Shown here piece after piece: positions 24,015-40,560 of a stretch of 64,000 nt of DNA; position 1 is the stretch's first letter, and each line of letters begins with the position of its first letter. This stretch comes from Triops longicaudatus (lineage: Eukaryota > Arthropoda > Branchiopoda > Notostraca > Triopsidae). A program made the translations under genes and the position numbers. Under the pieces are notes generated by a model. That model saw only the letters and a list, made by a program, of their open reading frames with translations, ran no database searches and was not told where the DNA came from. The stretch covers positions 1,612,001 through 1,676,000 of the forward strand of contig JAGQDJ010000202.1 of the NCBI GenBank assembly GCA_022885665.1. Reading direction: 5' to 3'.

Positions 24015-25136
24015 ATGCGTAACCCGTCAGGTGTTCCCGACATTGTGAACGGTGTACCTCCTTTCTTTGACGATAGTGTACCTGAAGATGAACCGTCCCT
24101 CTTCTCACAGAACCTATTTCATAACGCTAGACTTGCGCTAGTATCAGAAGTCAATCCACCCGGAGTAGCTGTGGTGCGCCCCAATCCTGGCAACATACCA
24201 CAGTTCCTGGAGGAAAACAGTCATAGCATGTGGCTTCATTCGGACGGCTTAGACGAACCATTACTTGACCCGTCAACTGGGGTAAACTGATAAATAAAAT
24301 AAACGACAATTAAAAAAGAACTAATGAACGAATGTGTAATCGGAATTCTAGGATACTCTAAGTCCATCTCGCGAGCTGGAATCATGGGATCATTGTCATC
24401 AAAGATCTTTAAATACCAACCCTGGAAACAAGGCCCGGAATCAGTTAATCGCGGCATCCCTGTTATGCCTTATATTCATGGTAGATCTAAATATTGAGCA
24501 CTCTTTGCTTGACTTACTCGTATTTCGTTTCGGTTTCGATTTCATAGATAGCAGAAGCCATAGGGGGTTACATTTCCAACAGTGTTGCTGTAATGACAGA
24601 TGCAGCTCACATGCTATCGGATTTCACTAGTTTCTTGGTCAGTCTCTTCTCCATATGGGTATCTCAGCGACCTCCGTCGAAGAAGATGTCCTTCGGGTAT
24701 TACCGGGCAGGTATTGATTCTTTGACTGATGAATTTCCAAGCCCGAGTTTTGGAGGGTTTTAATTGTACTGCCGAATTTGCTTTCTTAGAAATACTTGGA
24801 GCCCTAGTCAGTGTAATCATTATTTGGATCATTACTGGCGTGTTAGTCTACTTAGCCATCGACCGTGTCATACATCCCGACTACGATATCGATGCCGATG
24901 TTATGATCATCGTTTCAGGAGTGGGCGTATTCATGAATATAGCGTAATAAGATTTCTCATTTAACAAAAAGTTCTTTTTACAGAAAGCAATTCTAGGAAT
25001 TTTGTAAAAAAAAAGAAATGCTCACTGGCACTTGAATGTAGCATTTTTTTTCGAATTTAGAGTTCCCATTTTTATTATACGACGTCCAATAAGTTAAACG
25101 GCAATGGAGCGAGTGTGCCCAAACTTATTGGTCAAC

Positions 25137-25167
<31 letters not shown>

Positions 25168-25996
25168 GTTTACTACGCCTTATTTTAAATGTATTCTTTT
25201 CTCTATTTCTTCAGGATGGGGCTCGTTTTACACGGGGGGTGCTGCTCAAAATTAGCGCATGGACATTCTCATTCTCTTGGTGGTCATTCGCATAGCCACA
25301 GTCATGGCCACAGCCACGAAGAAAAGAACATGAATATTCGGGCTGCGTTAATTCACGTGCTCGGAGATCTTTTGCAAAGTATTGGAGTTTTGGTTGCCGC
25401 TTACGTCATCAAATATCGGGTATCTCGTTTCAGTTCGTTTGCGCTACGTGAAGTTATGGGAAACTCAAACCTGCTTTGTAAAGTTTGAACTTATTTTTCG
25501 TTGTTGGTTCCATTCTTTCCTTTGTTCTAGCCGGATTTACGGTTAGCTGATCCAATTTGCACATTCGTCTTCTCCGGATTGGTGCTGGCCACCACCTCGG
25601 GCATAATACGTGACGCGACACACGTTTTGATGGAAGGCGTACCACCTTCCATTAATTACCGCGCATTAAAAGAAGATCTCAAACGTATTAACCAAGATAA
25701 TAGCGTGGTAGATGTGCACAGTTTACATATTTGGGCACTCTCGTTGAACCGAACCGCTTTAGCTGTTCATTTAGCTATCGGTAATATACCAAGAAGCAGG
25801 AAGCACTTTAAACGAATTGTTAATTTATTGTTTTTCGTATTTTACAGATTCCAGAGCAGACTGGGAAAAAGTGCTCAAGAAAGCATTGCGGTTAGTTCAG
25901 TCGAAATATGGAATCCATCATTGCACCATTCAAGTGGAACGCTACGATTCAAATAGCATGGAAGCGTGTCCACAGTGCCAGGCGCTAAACGACTAG
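24015..25996 (+). CDS. Zinc transporter of the ZnT/SLC30 family (ZnT2/3/8 type)
   Basis: Cation diffusion facilitator that exports cytosolic Zn2+ into vesicles or out of the cell. I read seven exons: 24015-24281, about 24350-24479, 24549-24711, 24786-24943, 25214-25418, 25532-25780 and 25848-25996. The N-terminal HCHQRS precedes the first membrane segment (QLIAASLLCLIFM). The two HxxxD metal-site helices are both intact: MTDAAHMLSDF and ALIHVLGDLLQS. The cytosolic His-rich loop (HGHSHSLGGHSHSHSHGHSH) lies at about 25255-25316. The C-terminal domain contains VHSLHIWALS and HHCTIQVE and ends ACPQCQALND. The His loop and the N-terminal HCH favour the ZnT2/3/8 clade. The intron before the His-rich exon has a 28-nt T tract (25140-25167). 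Confidence 0.93.
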
Positions 25997-26462
25997 AAAT
26001 CTTTATTGTTGATCTTTTAAGTACTTTAGTGGAAATTTGTTTGACCTAACGTTTGAGAAGCGTGTTATGTAGGCACAAAATACGCTGTATATTGTCGAGA
26101 AACAACGTGATAACTTGTGTACATTTTATAGCTTATTTTACTTAGGGGTGATAGGGTTTTAGCCGTCCAGTTTCATATTGTTTATTTGCATTCCTATATG
26201 TTCTGTGGTCCATAAAAGGGTGCCCTAATGCAAAAAAGTGCACTTACAGATTAGCGTGAAAGTGAAACAAAAGTTTAAGGCAGTGTGTGTAAGACAGCTC
26301 ACAAAGGGCGAAATACATTACGCTTCCGAAACTTGGTACACTGAAGTTTGAGAGCTATTACCATTACATTTTAAAAATCAAAAACCACATACAAAAACTG
26401 AGATCAAGGGGACTACAGTAAAAATGGACGGAATGTAATTTCGATCTGCTGACCAAGGTAAT
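25997..26462. other. Convergent intergenic region (zinc transporter / IFT139)
   Basis: Holds the 3' UTRs of two converging genes. No coding segment seen. Confidence 0.6.
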
Positions 26463-29400
26463 TTAAGAGCGCAAGTATGAGCATGCTTTATCAAGAATAT
26501 CTTTTCGCATCCGCGGATACTGAGGGTACTGCTGCAGCACGTGCTGACTCACGTCAATTGCGTCAGTGTAGCGTTTCGCTTTCAGGTAATTGAAAGCTAA
26601 TTTGTAGCCTGAATCAGAGAAAAAAAAGTTAAAAATCTGGAACTCTGAAAAATCTTTTTCATCAATACTACCAATGGCAGCGTTGTTTTTGTTGCTCAGC
26701 CTCCACGCATTTTCGTAATTAGCAGCGGCGTCTTTATAAGCTTGCTCCTTTTCCATTATATGGCCTAGGTATTCGTGAGCTTTACTGCACGAGCGATTAT
26801 AAAGCAACACGCGCTAATGAAAATAAAAAAAAAAAAAATTTAATTACAGTAAGTAGAGGTGAAAAATAAAAAATAAAATAATACCCGGAGCAGTTCAGTT
26901 GCCATATCAAATTTCGAAGATTGGATATAAATATCCGCCAATAAGAGCCAGCATTGCTCTAAATATTCAGCCTCTTCCAGAGTCCATGGAGCTTTAGCTA
27001 CACGTTTCAACTGGTTTCTTGCCCGTGGAGTCTCGAAAATTATTTGAATATTCAGCGTACGCCTTTATACAATTAAATAATAATTAATACTTGTTTCAGA
27101 AGCATGTATGCCGTAGCCATTCCACATATCGCCCCTACGTGTTCTTTTTGGTTGGGTAAGTCTTGAGCTGCCAAATTCGAAAATTCTTGTAATGCTTTTT
27201 CAATATTGGCTTTAGTTTTTGTAGCCAGTAAGCAAAAGTTGTTCAACAAGAAAGCAGTTTGCAACACATCATCAGAACGAGGCTTTAACTCCTAAGTGTT
27301 TAAGAAAACATAATGTCAGAAAAGGGTAAGGGACAGAAATCTACTTGTAGCAAACGGGATGCAGTTTTGAGAGCCATATCCTGAGAGTCTCTAGCTTCCG
27401 ATAAGTTACTCTCAGGTTCCATATCTTCTAATACTTCGCCACCCAAGGTGGCTTGATCGGGATTCAAACAGATGTCAATCATCAAACGAATAACTCGTTG
27501 ACCCCATTCTTCATCATGACGAGCTCGGTTAAGGGACAGCAGAGCAGCATTAGGCTGGCTAGCATATCTACAACAACGCAACCGAATTAAAACTCCTTTC
27601 TTGTCTACAACTTTCACCATGATGTCTTCGGTTTAATACCTGAAGACTCAACGTAACACGATTGTTACCTTTCATAAAGCCCTTGACAGAAAGATAGGCC
27701 TGGAACATTTCCACTCGCTGCTGTCTTTGCTGCAGCTTCAAGATACGGTTCCACCAGGCTAATATTTCCGTTACGCCTGCAGGCTTCAATGTATTGTGCC
27801 AACGCTTCGTAATGCGTTGGTAAACGATCTATTATATAGAAAATAAATGAATTTTTATGCTTTCAGAAATGTAATTAAGATTTAACCCAAAACAAGCCTA
27901 TAGTGCAGTAAGGCATTTTCGTGGTCGCTTTTCCTTAGCGCCATTTGTGCCAGCATTAAAGTCGCCGCGTCGTTCTCCTTATCTACTCGCAGCAAAGTCT
28001 TGCACATGTATTGGCAGTGCTCTAAGTCGTTTGCCTAACACAAGAATTTTTACAATGCATTTCTTTAATACTAATAATAAATAAAATAAGTTCTGAAAAA
28101 ATTTACGTGAAGATAGAGTTTTGCTAATGCAGTCAAACAAACAACGTCGTCTGGAGAATGAGTTAAAGCTTCTTTATAGAAACGTATCGCCCCCTCAAAA
28201 TCACGTGTGCGGGCTGCACAGGCTCCCATTTGCATTGTAATTCTAATACAAACATCAATTAAAAAGATTCCTGAAAAATATCCGAAATTGAAAGGTTTTG
28301 TATAAAAAACTTCAATGAACGTGAAGAAACGTACTTAGCTGCAATTTGTTTCTGTCCGAGAATCAATTCTGGCTGCTCGCTAGTTACACGTTTAACGACT
28401 TTTGTCTGGATTTCATGGGCACGACGAAGTGTTGACATGACAGAAACAGAATCAGCTTGCTTTTTGTCCTGGATCTAAAAAAAGTCTTAAACTATGAATA
28501 TGAAACGATTGCCTTAAAGTACGCCTGATATTTACCCGAGCTAGGATTGACAAAAGCTGGGATTCTAACAGGAGACGAGTCAAATCCGACGGTAGACTGC
28601 CCGATGGTAACAAGACTTCACGAATCGTTCTTTCGGCTTTATCTACTTGACCAAGTTTCAACTGCAATTCTGCCAAATCGCACCTAAAAACCAAAACAGT
28701 AAAAATTTGGCAAAAAATGAACGAAGCTTACCACCAAGCTGTCTATTTACCTTAGCGATTTATTTGCGGGATCCCTCAGCGCGTCTTTGTAATAGTTGAT
28801 CGCTTTTATATACTGGTGCGTTTTGATCAAAGCCTCGCCAATCTTAGCTGCCAACTTCGCATCGCGCGGTCCATTTTTCGCTGCAGCTTCATACGTCTAT
28901 TTGCAACAATTTTAACGCTATTTGTACAAATGTAGTGTACTTTAAATTACTACACACCTCAACGGCTTTATCAGGCTGCCGAATAGCCAAGAATGCATCA
29001 CCAAGGCGAATGTAGTTATCCAACGAGGGTTTCTTCTCAACAATCTCTCTAGTTTTTTTAATTCATGTTTTCGCTCAAGTTTAATAATGCGACATTATTA
29101 ATTTATTGTTTTTACCTGTAGCAGTTAGCGTAAGACTTTTTATCTTGAAGTTTGTGCAGGTACACAGAAGCCATTTTCTCTCTTGCGGAAATGAATTGCG
29201 GGTGCTGCGGTGACAAAGCTTTTAATTCTCGTAAAGCAGCTTGAATATCCCCTTGGCCAATTAAATAGTCTGCGTGAGCTATCCACACAAGTCCCTCTTC
29301 CCCCGTTCCCTAACGAGGTCGCAAAAAAAAAAAAAATAAATAATCACTAGTAAAGTACCAAAATATACTAAAACAGAAAAAATATCACAGTAGAAAGAAA

Positions 29401-32168
29401 AGGTCGTTACTCGAAATTTATTCATTGCTTCTTGCATAATTCTACCGGCTTCTTCTGTCTGGTTTGTTTGTTGTAGGGCCGTAACGAGCTCCAGATACAG
29501 AACTGCTTGGTCCCGAGCAGTAAGGTCAATTTTAGGTTTCTTAACTCCAGCACCTATTGATGAAAACGCGTAATTGTTTGCGCTTTCTCCAAACTTACGT
29601 TCATTAATGCTTACTTGAAGGTTTCAAGCCCGCAAGAACCATAGCAGTGTGTAAACTAGTCACAGCTTGAGCTGCTTCACCCCTTAGACGAAGCACTTTC
29701 GCATTTATTAGATGGTAGAGAGGATATTCTCGAACCTAATAGAAAACAATTATCCATACGAGAAATAAAAATCTTTATAATCAAAGCTTACGTGGAAATT
29801 GTAGCTTAAGCCTTTTTCTAAGCTAGCGCCAGCAAGCAAATAATTACCTTGCTGCAACTGAATTTGTGCCATTAGCAAATGACCTTCAGCAAATGTGGGA
29901 TCTACGGAATATTTTTTTAAAAAATAATTACTAGGCTGTTTTTTTTAATCACTGCATCGTCAAGCTGTCTAAAAACTACGCATTTATAAACTTACCCACA
30001 TCCTGCAAAAGCCGTTGGACAGTGCTGTGCGCGGCTTTAAAGTCTCCATTCAAATAACACGCTTTAGCTAGAGCGTACAACGCAGGCAATAAGCCAGGGC
30101 ATGCTAATATCGCGAACTCCATCAACTTTATGGCACCAGTTAACGCTGCATGGCTCTGACCCTCTCCTAAAGGCTGCAAAAAAACAGGCATTTGACAAGT
30201 TTTGCTTCTTACGCTCTCTTATATACCTCGGTTGGAGCCCAGAAAAGATACTCATTAGCAATCTGTGTCATCAACGTTGGATTGAGGCATATCATATACT
30301 CGGAGCCGTAGTAAAAATCTTTCACTTGGGCCAAATGAACTTCCACTGCACGATCCAAAACCCCTATGTACGACATACACATGGAACTGATTTATCATAA
30401 ACACGTAAAAAGTAAACAAATAATCTTACTATTTATTATAATAATTAAGCAACAAATAAGTTTCAATACGCAAATGAGCGTCAATAAGCTATGCATACGA
30501 TGGTTTCGAATTGAAAGAAAAGGACTATCAAGAAGCTAAAAAAACACATTTTCAAACGAAACAAAGTCAATATCAGCCTCATTAATTCCACGATTTTAAA
30601 TACCCATACCTATAATATCGCCTTGGGTAGAGTTATTTTTGCGCAAGAAAACAGACTTAAGGAACAAAAACTCGCTCGGAACTTCTTCGGCACCCAAGAC
30701 TTCTTGCAAAAAGTCCAACTGCTGTTGAGCCGTGCTCAATTGCCCATCTTCTAGCAAACACCATGTGACTCCGCACATAGCAGTAATTGACGCTTCGTCA
30801 AGTTTTGTCGCAGTTTTATATAACCTTAAGGCTTCTTTAACTTTGCCTTGCAGCGCATGTTGTCTAGCTAGCTCCGTTACAAACTCGGCTGATCTGGAGT
30901 CTACCTGTGCTGCTCGTTCAGCTAATCGTTGACACTCAGCAAGAACTCCCACGTGATTTCCACACTATAAAAATAGAATCATTACATCTACGACAGCAAC
31001 ACACCAAACGTATATACAATGATACTGCAAAAGCGAGATTTTAATAAGAAAAAACACTTAATATAAGCTCAAGAATGTTATTCTCGAGAATGCTGATTCT
31101 TCCATTACCACACGTGAGAACAGTTGCGCTGCTTCGTAGAACAGATTTGCTGCACGAGGCTCATTTTTCTCCAGGATACCATAATACTGACGAACCAAGG
31201 CAACGGCATCTTCAGTGCTCCCGTCACGGCATAGAGTTTGCAACGTTTGGAATTTAATTGCCATCAGGCAGTCGGGGTTCAAGTTAAGTACCCTAAAGCA
31301 CAAACTGAAAAACTGCAGACACATAAATGAATAATTTGCCAAAGCTACCGTTTTAAAGTATCTTTGGCCGCGTCCCACTCTTTTAATGAAAGCTGTAGTC
31401 TTAGTTTCTCGGACAACGGTGACCAGTTATGGTGAAAGGTTACAACTAACTGGTTAACCGCTTCTGTAGCTTGGTCAGTTTCACCATGGGTTATGTGATA
31501 AGAAAATTTTCCCATAAGTGCATCTGCTCTACGAGGCTCATTAACTAGTGCTTCGGTGAAATACTGTAGGGAGTCTTTCCTCTTTGCTAAATCACAAGAA
31601 TGCAAATCAATCCAGCCCTTCAGAATAAGGCCATCTTGGAATTTTGGGCTCAGTTTCAGCATTCGATCAGCATACTCGCGGGCTTTATCATAGCGCTGAG
31701 CCATCGTTAGAAAGAGGGCAGCGTAGTAGAGAGTTTCTTCTGAGGCTTTTTTTCGTTCATCTTTGACTTTAGAATCCAAATCGGCAATTTGTTCCTTGCT
31801 AGCATTGTTGGAACGTCGGAAGGCATAGATCAAGGATAAATAGCTCGCAAGTTTTAATCCCGGTTCTTTCTACAGAAATAGAAAAGGGAGAATATTTAAT
31901 TTACATAGAACAGAAGAGGACCGGAAATGTACTTGAAGTGGTTCAAGTTCCGAAGTAGCTTCGGGAATTTTATTCTGGAAAAGTAGAGCTAATGCATGGT
32001 AAAGTTTAAAGCACTCCTGATCAGGGTAACGACGCATGCCTTGTGTAGCATAATCTTCCATAGCATGGTACATTTGTTCGCGATAATAATAGTGAATTTC
32101 ATCCTAAAAGTAACCTGTTTAATACTGTGGGAATTTGGATGCTCTCATACTTTAAGGGTTTTATCCAT
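26463..32168 (-). CDS. TTC21B: Tetratricopeptide repeat protein 21B / IFT139
   Basis: TPR-solenoid subunit of the intraflagellar transport A complex, which drives retrograde transport in cilia. Read on the minus strand in about twenty exons. The first exon is tiny: ATG at 32168 encodes MDKTLK, then splices to DEIHYYYREQMYHAMEDY. This lines up with the MDSQELKTLINYYCQERY start of vertebrate TTC21B. Further matches are HYHNAxx-style TPRs such as YYAALFLTMAQRYDKAREY (31.7 kb), LTKIGEALIKTH-like segments in the 28 kb exons, and EDxxQVGGEVLEDME near 27.45 kb (family: NPDNETVGGEVFENLD). The last exons read SKAHEYLGHIMEKEQAY and YKLAFNYLKAKRYTDAID and stop at 26463. Nearly full length. The C-terminus is the best preserved part. 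Confidence 0.95.
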
Positions 32169-32187
32169 GCTTGTCATTCCACACAAA

Positions 32188-32650
32188 ATGAGATCTTTAT
32201 CGCATCGGAGAAGTAGTCTACAATTCCTATTTTTGAAGCTAATTGAACGACCTGGTTTGTTTTCGGTAAGTAGAAATGTTATGTGTTGTGTTTACTTTTC
32301 GACACTTCAATTCGCTCGCGCCACCTATCGGGACTTTTGTTGTCTACCCGTAACCTACGTCATAAATCTATGCGAAGCTTGTCTTCAACAGCTTCTACCC
32401 CGCGGCGCGTGCCGCTGGAGCGAAATTGACATTTGGTAAGACGATAGGTCGAGTAATCTGGGGAAGTCTAAGTTGGGAGGTGTCAACGTACATTACACGT
32501 TTAGTCAATAGATTGTTGCCTTTGTTGGCTCGTACCATGGCTTTGAATCTTGGTTTGGATTACGCGATAGAACGTTGGGTATTCCAAAACAAGGACGGTT
32601 CGGAACATGTCGCAATTGTAACGATGTGTTGTGCTATTAAGCCATCCTGA
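32188..32650 (+). pseudogene. Probable acyl-CoA oxidase-like remnant
   Basis: Two short exons with good splice signals read FYPAARAAGAKLTFG (about 32379-32440) and then VNRLLPLLARTMALNLGL and EHVAIVTMCCAIKPS (32504-32650). From memory of the family this resembles the C-terminal all-alpha part of a subgroup of peroxisomal acyl-CoA oxidases. There, a segment like CAIKPxAxWNLER would normally continue into a conserved RERCGGQGYL. Here a TGA follows CAIKPS at once. An upstream open exon (ATG 32188, MRSLSHRRSSLQFLFLKLIE) does not splice in frame to the next exon, and the FAD/acyl-CoA-binding core is missing. I infer a truncated, decayed copy. It could also be a fast-evolving short gene. The ATG is 19 bp from the TTC21B start. 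Confidence 0.4.
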
Positions 32651-33752
32651 GGCGAAGTCTACATGCACAACTTCAACAAAGCTAATTTGCTTAGCATGTG
32701 CGAGAGCTACGCTGTTGACTTTTGTAAAGGGTTTCATGTAACTCCTGGTCAGAACCCTTTGATGTAGACACAAGTATACCACTAGCACGGCATTTCGTGC
32801 TGTCGTAAATTTGAACTCCTTTATTGGCAATGAATACAAAGCCGGTGACTAATGCGCTCTTGAATGCAATAAACGGATTAGCTGTCCAAAACTTGACATT
32901 CGTGTAGGACCACTGTCAGCAAAGAGATGTACTGTATACTTTAAACCTGAATAAACTCCTATTTGCATTTCCAACCAATCGAAGTGACCAATCTTCCAGA
33001 AGTTTTGTCACGATTCGAAACGCAATCGCTGTTATATTCATTTTCACAGAATTGCTCATTCGCTTCAACGACATTCAGCACGTCATTTACCTTGTAGTCC
33101 TTCCGTTACATTCACTCCATTCAGGCCATTTCATAAAAGCAAACTGCGTTAAAGAGCCATTAAAATTCGACCCTCATGAAGCCATAGGATGTATTTGCAC
33201 AGTATTATTTTATTGCAAACAAATATTTTATTGCAGTAAACCTTCGAAGTGAATACTTCAGTCAAAAAGAGTTCGATTTTTCCGATTCTGTACCGAGGTT
33301 TCTTCCCGTTCCTGCTCCAGATATGTGAACAATCAAATAACTTGTGCAATCCACTGTAATACGAGTAAATTACACCCTTTGCATAATTAAGCGTCTGTTA
33401 GCTGACAGGTGGAAGATTTATTTAGCAAGTTCAATCGGTTAAAACCAATTATGATGACATTTGGGATCCATTCGGACACCCCTTTTATTATCCTTTTAGC
33501 ATCATAAATATTTATTGAATCACACACACCTTAGTATCTGAATATGCGCCCTATGGCTACCGTTATTTAAAGTATGACGGTATGGTCTGCTAACAATTTT
33601 TGTACAAGTGCACGAAACAATTGACTGCCCTACTGTACAACATATCCTTGAAACACATTCGTTTGGCGTTCAATGAAGAGACACGGGATTCCGACGCCGA
33701 ACAATGACGCAGATGACTAAACCTACAGCATTTTCCTTACTGTTCTCGCACT
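32651..33752. other. Intergenic region, about 1.1 kb
   Basis: No recognisable coding exon. A 112-codon minus-strand frame (32501-32839) overlaps the acyl-CoA oxidase-like exon antisense and looks like its shadow. A short plus-strand frame beginning at 32662 has no family match I can name. Confidence 0.5.
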
Positions 33753-33759
33753 ATATAAG
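33753..33759 (+). promoter_or_regulatory. TATA box of the OBP-like gene
   Basis: TATATAA 75 bp before the ATG at 33834. This spacing fits a TATA-driven secreted-protein gene with a short leader. Confidence 0.6.
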
Positions 33760-33833
33760 TTTGGAATCCGCTGAAACTAATGTCAGTACCTTCATCCCTT
33801 CCTCTAAGAACGCTTGACAAAATTAACGCCAAC

Positions 33834-35179
<1,346 letters not shown>

Positions 35180-36355
35180 GAGGAAATTATATCAAATTCG
35201 AAGTGTGCACTTCCGAAGCGGCTCTTCTCAAAGACTGTTCTTCTAACAAACCTTCGAGGAGATCTCCTAAATTCCTATTTTATTTGTAATCAAAACAGTT
35301 ATTCAATACAGAAATACAGCACAGTGATTTAACGCAAACGCGTAACTTTTGTCATAGTTGCATATCGTAGCTTAAGACTGACGTAAACTATCAAGCGTAT
35401 ATGAGGTAAATAATAAAACACGGGAAAAGGAAGGCAACAAATGATTGTAGCCTAAGTAAATTTAGCCTAACTAAATTAGTAAAGGAAAAAACTCTTGCAA
35501 AATGTACCAAGGCATTTACAATAGATACAGCTTTCCGAATATTATATTTGAAAAATTCAGAAGTTACAGACGTGAAGGTCGTTTGTCTACACATTGATAA
35601 ATCTTCACACTCTGAAACATACACACTAATACGATTGGAGCCTCAGTTTCGTGTCCGGAAATTATACAAACCCCAGGTAATAATATTCACACTGAAAGAA
35701 AAGTAGCAGATGTGCCATAATGTGTCAGTCACATGAGGTAAAGTAATAAACTGTTATGTACTTGAGGTTTTTTAATTAGCGCTCTGCATCACTCTGCTCA
35801 AGATTGTAAAATGCGAATTTAATACCTAATAGGCTCAAATCTCAATATGCACAAATTTAATAAGAAAAAAGGCAAAATAGTGGAATTTTAAAGCTGTTTT
35901 AAAGTCAGTATTCCCAGGAATTTATATACTATGACAGTTATAGGAAGATTTTTTATGTGTCCTTGTTTTCTCAAGTTATAGCCTAACGGGAGATGTAGAC
36001 GGAAGTTAAAGGAATGATGATACAATTACGATGTTGAAACGGAATATAACTACAATACAAGCCAATAAAGCTGACAACTTCATAATTACCCTGCTACGCA
36101 GAAGGTACTAATTGCGTACAGATACACAGCACAAGAGATTTAAAGTAGGCAATCCGTATTTGAGCCCGGACTTGACGAAGTAATGTCTCTAGGCTTAGTA
36201 CGATAAGGACGGTATTTCAGTTAGCAAGGAAACCAACATACTCTCTGTCAACGTTTGTGACGGAAAGGGTTAATTTTGTACATAAAGGATTTTGCAAACA
36301 CTACGGTCGCTTTTCCATTGATTCTGAGAAAACGTGCTATCCCCTTTGCTGTATT
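35180..36355. other. Intergenic region between OBP-like gene and first protease
   Basis: About 1.2 kb, AT-rich. No convincing exon seen on either strand. A 77-codon minus-strand frame (35391-35624) shows no motif. Confidence 0.6.
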
Positions 36356-37754
36356 ATGCTTTACAGGACGTGTTTTGTGTTAGTGGTTTTCGCTGGAGCA
36401 ATATCAGCGAAGAGAAGCACCGGGGGTGGTTACGGCCCAGTTCCAATTCCACCCGAAATACTCCCATTAATACTGGAGATGCAAAACGTAATTCGGAATT
36501 ATCAAATACACAACAGATTTCTAGACTGTATCTTAATAAAATTTCTGCCTAGGAAACCATACAAGCTGAATCAATGTCGCACGTACTTGACTTAAGTATT
36601 TTGCGTGAAACACTCTATCGTGAGTACGAAATAACAGCAGAAGAAAAACTTTGGATATTTCTAAACTTATTTCTTCCATAACAGCCATGAATCGCGTGTA
36701 TTCCTACGTCAGATCGTTCTTTTGCACATCAAGCACTGCAAGCTGCAGTTGCGGCATTAAGGGATCAGTATGAAAAAGATTTTTAAAAAGCTTCGACTTT
36801 AAATCAATGTAATACTGGATTCTAGAGCCGAATAGCCGGAGGCGCACCGGCTGGTCAGAAGGAGTGGCCTTGGCAAGTCTATTTAGCCATTAACAGTGCT
36901 GCCAGCTGTGGTGGCAGTTTAATTAGCGACAAGTGGGTCATTACCGCTGCTCACTGTCTTTATTCGTCTTCTCAAGTCTTTGTTATCGCTGGGAGGTACA
37001 ACAGCCTTACAGTTTCCGGCCACGTACGTTATCGAATCGCAACAAACGAAATACAGAAAACTTACATTCAATTTCTTGTAGATGACCCAGGCTACGTTTA
37101 CTCTACATCCCCAATACGACCATGGTACGAAACTTAATGATATCGCCTTAGTGCGACTAAACACTCCCGCTCCTTTAAGTTCAACCATACAGCCGATATG
37201 CCTACCGTATAAATATGCCACTAAAGACTTTGGAGGAGAAACGGCGACTGTTATTGGTAATAGATGATATACTATGACTAAGTATGAAACGTTAATAACT
37301 CTTCGTTCAGGCTGGGGTGCAACTAGTGATAATATATTCGGATCAGCAACACTGTCGGCACTTTCAATGCCGGTACTGAACCACACTCAATGTACCACTG
37401 CGCCGTATCCGTATTCGTCAACTCAAGTCACGGATAACATGTTCTGCATGTACAGTCAAGCAGGAAAGGGCAGTTGCGAAGTAATTTAAGAGTAGAAATG
37501 TACGCCATGAGCCTAGTGTATGCCATAGGGAGACGCCGGTGGCTCCGTCAATTGGCAGAACTCGGATATAGTTTATTTAATTGGAATACCTAGCTGGGGT
37601 TTGGACTGTGGAAGACAAAATCCTGGTGTCTATACCAAAATCTCGAACTACTTGGACTGGATTGCAAATACTGCAGGTAATTCCTCGTAAAGATGATGTA
37701 GGTTTTTCATTTTTACGTACTTTTTTCTCAGGTCAAACCTTCTGCACTGCGTGA
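36356..37754 (+). CDS. Secreted S1-family serine protease homologue lacking the catalytic serine
   Basis: Eight exons, 331 residues: 36356-36487, 36553-36619, 36685-36767, 36826-37023, 37082-37256, 37311-37480, 37529-37676, 37732-37754. The signal peptide is MLYRTCFVLVVFAGAISA. A roughly 95-residue pro-region ends in CSCGIKGS, whose cysteine probably tethers it to the protease domain after cleavage at SR|IAGG. His57 (VITAAHC) and Asp102 (NDIALVRL) are present. The serine motif is GDAGGSV instead of GDSGGPV, so residue 195 is Ala (codon GCC, 37535-37537). Residue 189 is Gly rather than Asp. All introns and the reading frame are intact, so it looks like a functional pseudoprotease gene, not a dead gene. 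Its closest relative is the paralogue at 40561. AATAAA at 37836. Confidence 0.93.
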
Positions 37755-40475
<2,721 letters not shown>

Positions 40476-40481
40476 TATAAA
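40476..40481 (+). promoter_or_regulatory. TATA box of the second protease gene
   Basis: TATAAA 80 bp upstream of ATG 40561, a spacing close to that in the OBP-like gene. Confidence 0.6.
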
Positions 40482-40560
40482 GACGCTGGCCCAGAAAGAC
40501 TTGTAATCCAGCGTCGAATGCGTTCGATTCAAGTACTGGACGCTCAAACGGCTCTACGAA

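Noticed and set aside
32501..32839. 112-codon minus-strand frame
   Set aside because: Runs antisense through the acyl-CoA-oxidase-like exon and has no motif or splice support.
36356..37754. Calling the first protease a pseudogene
   Set aside because: Frame, eight exons, signal peptide and cysteines are all intact. Only the active-site serine and the specificity residue changed, which fits a functional protease homologue better.
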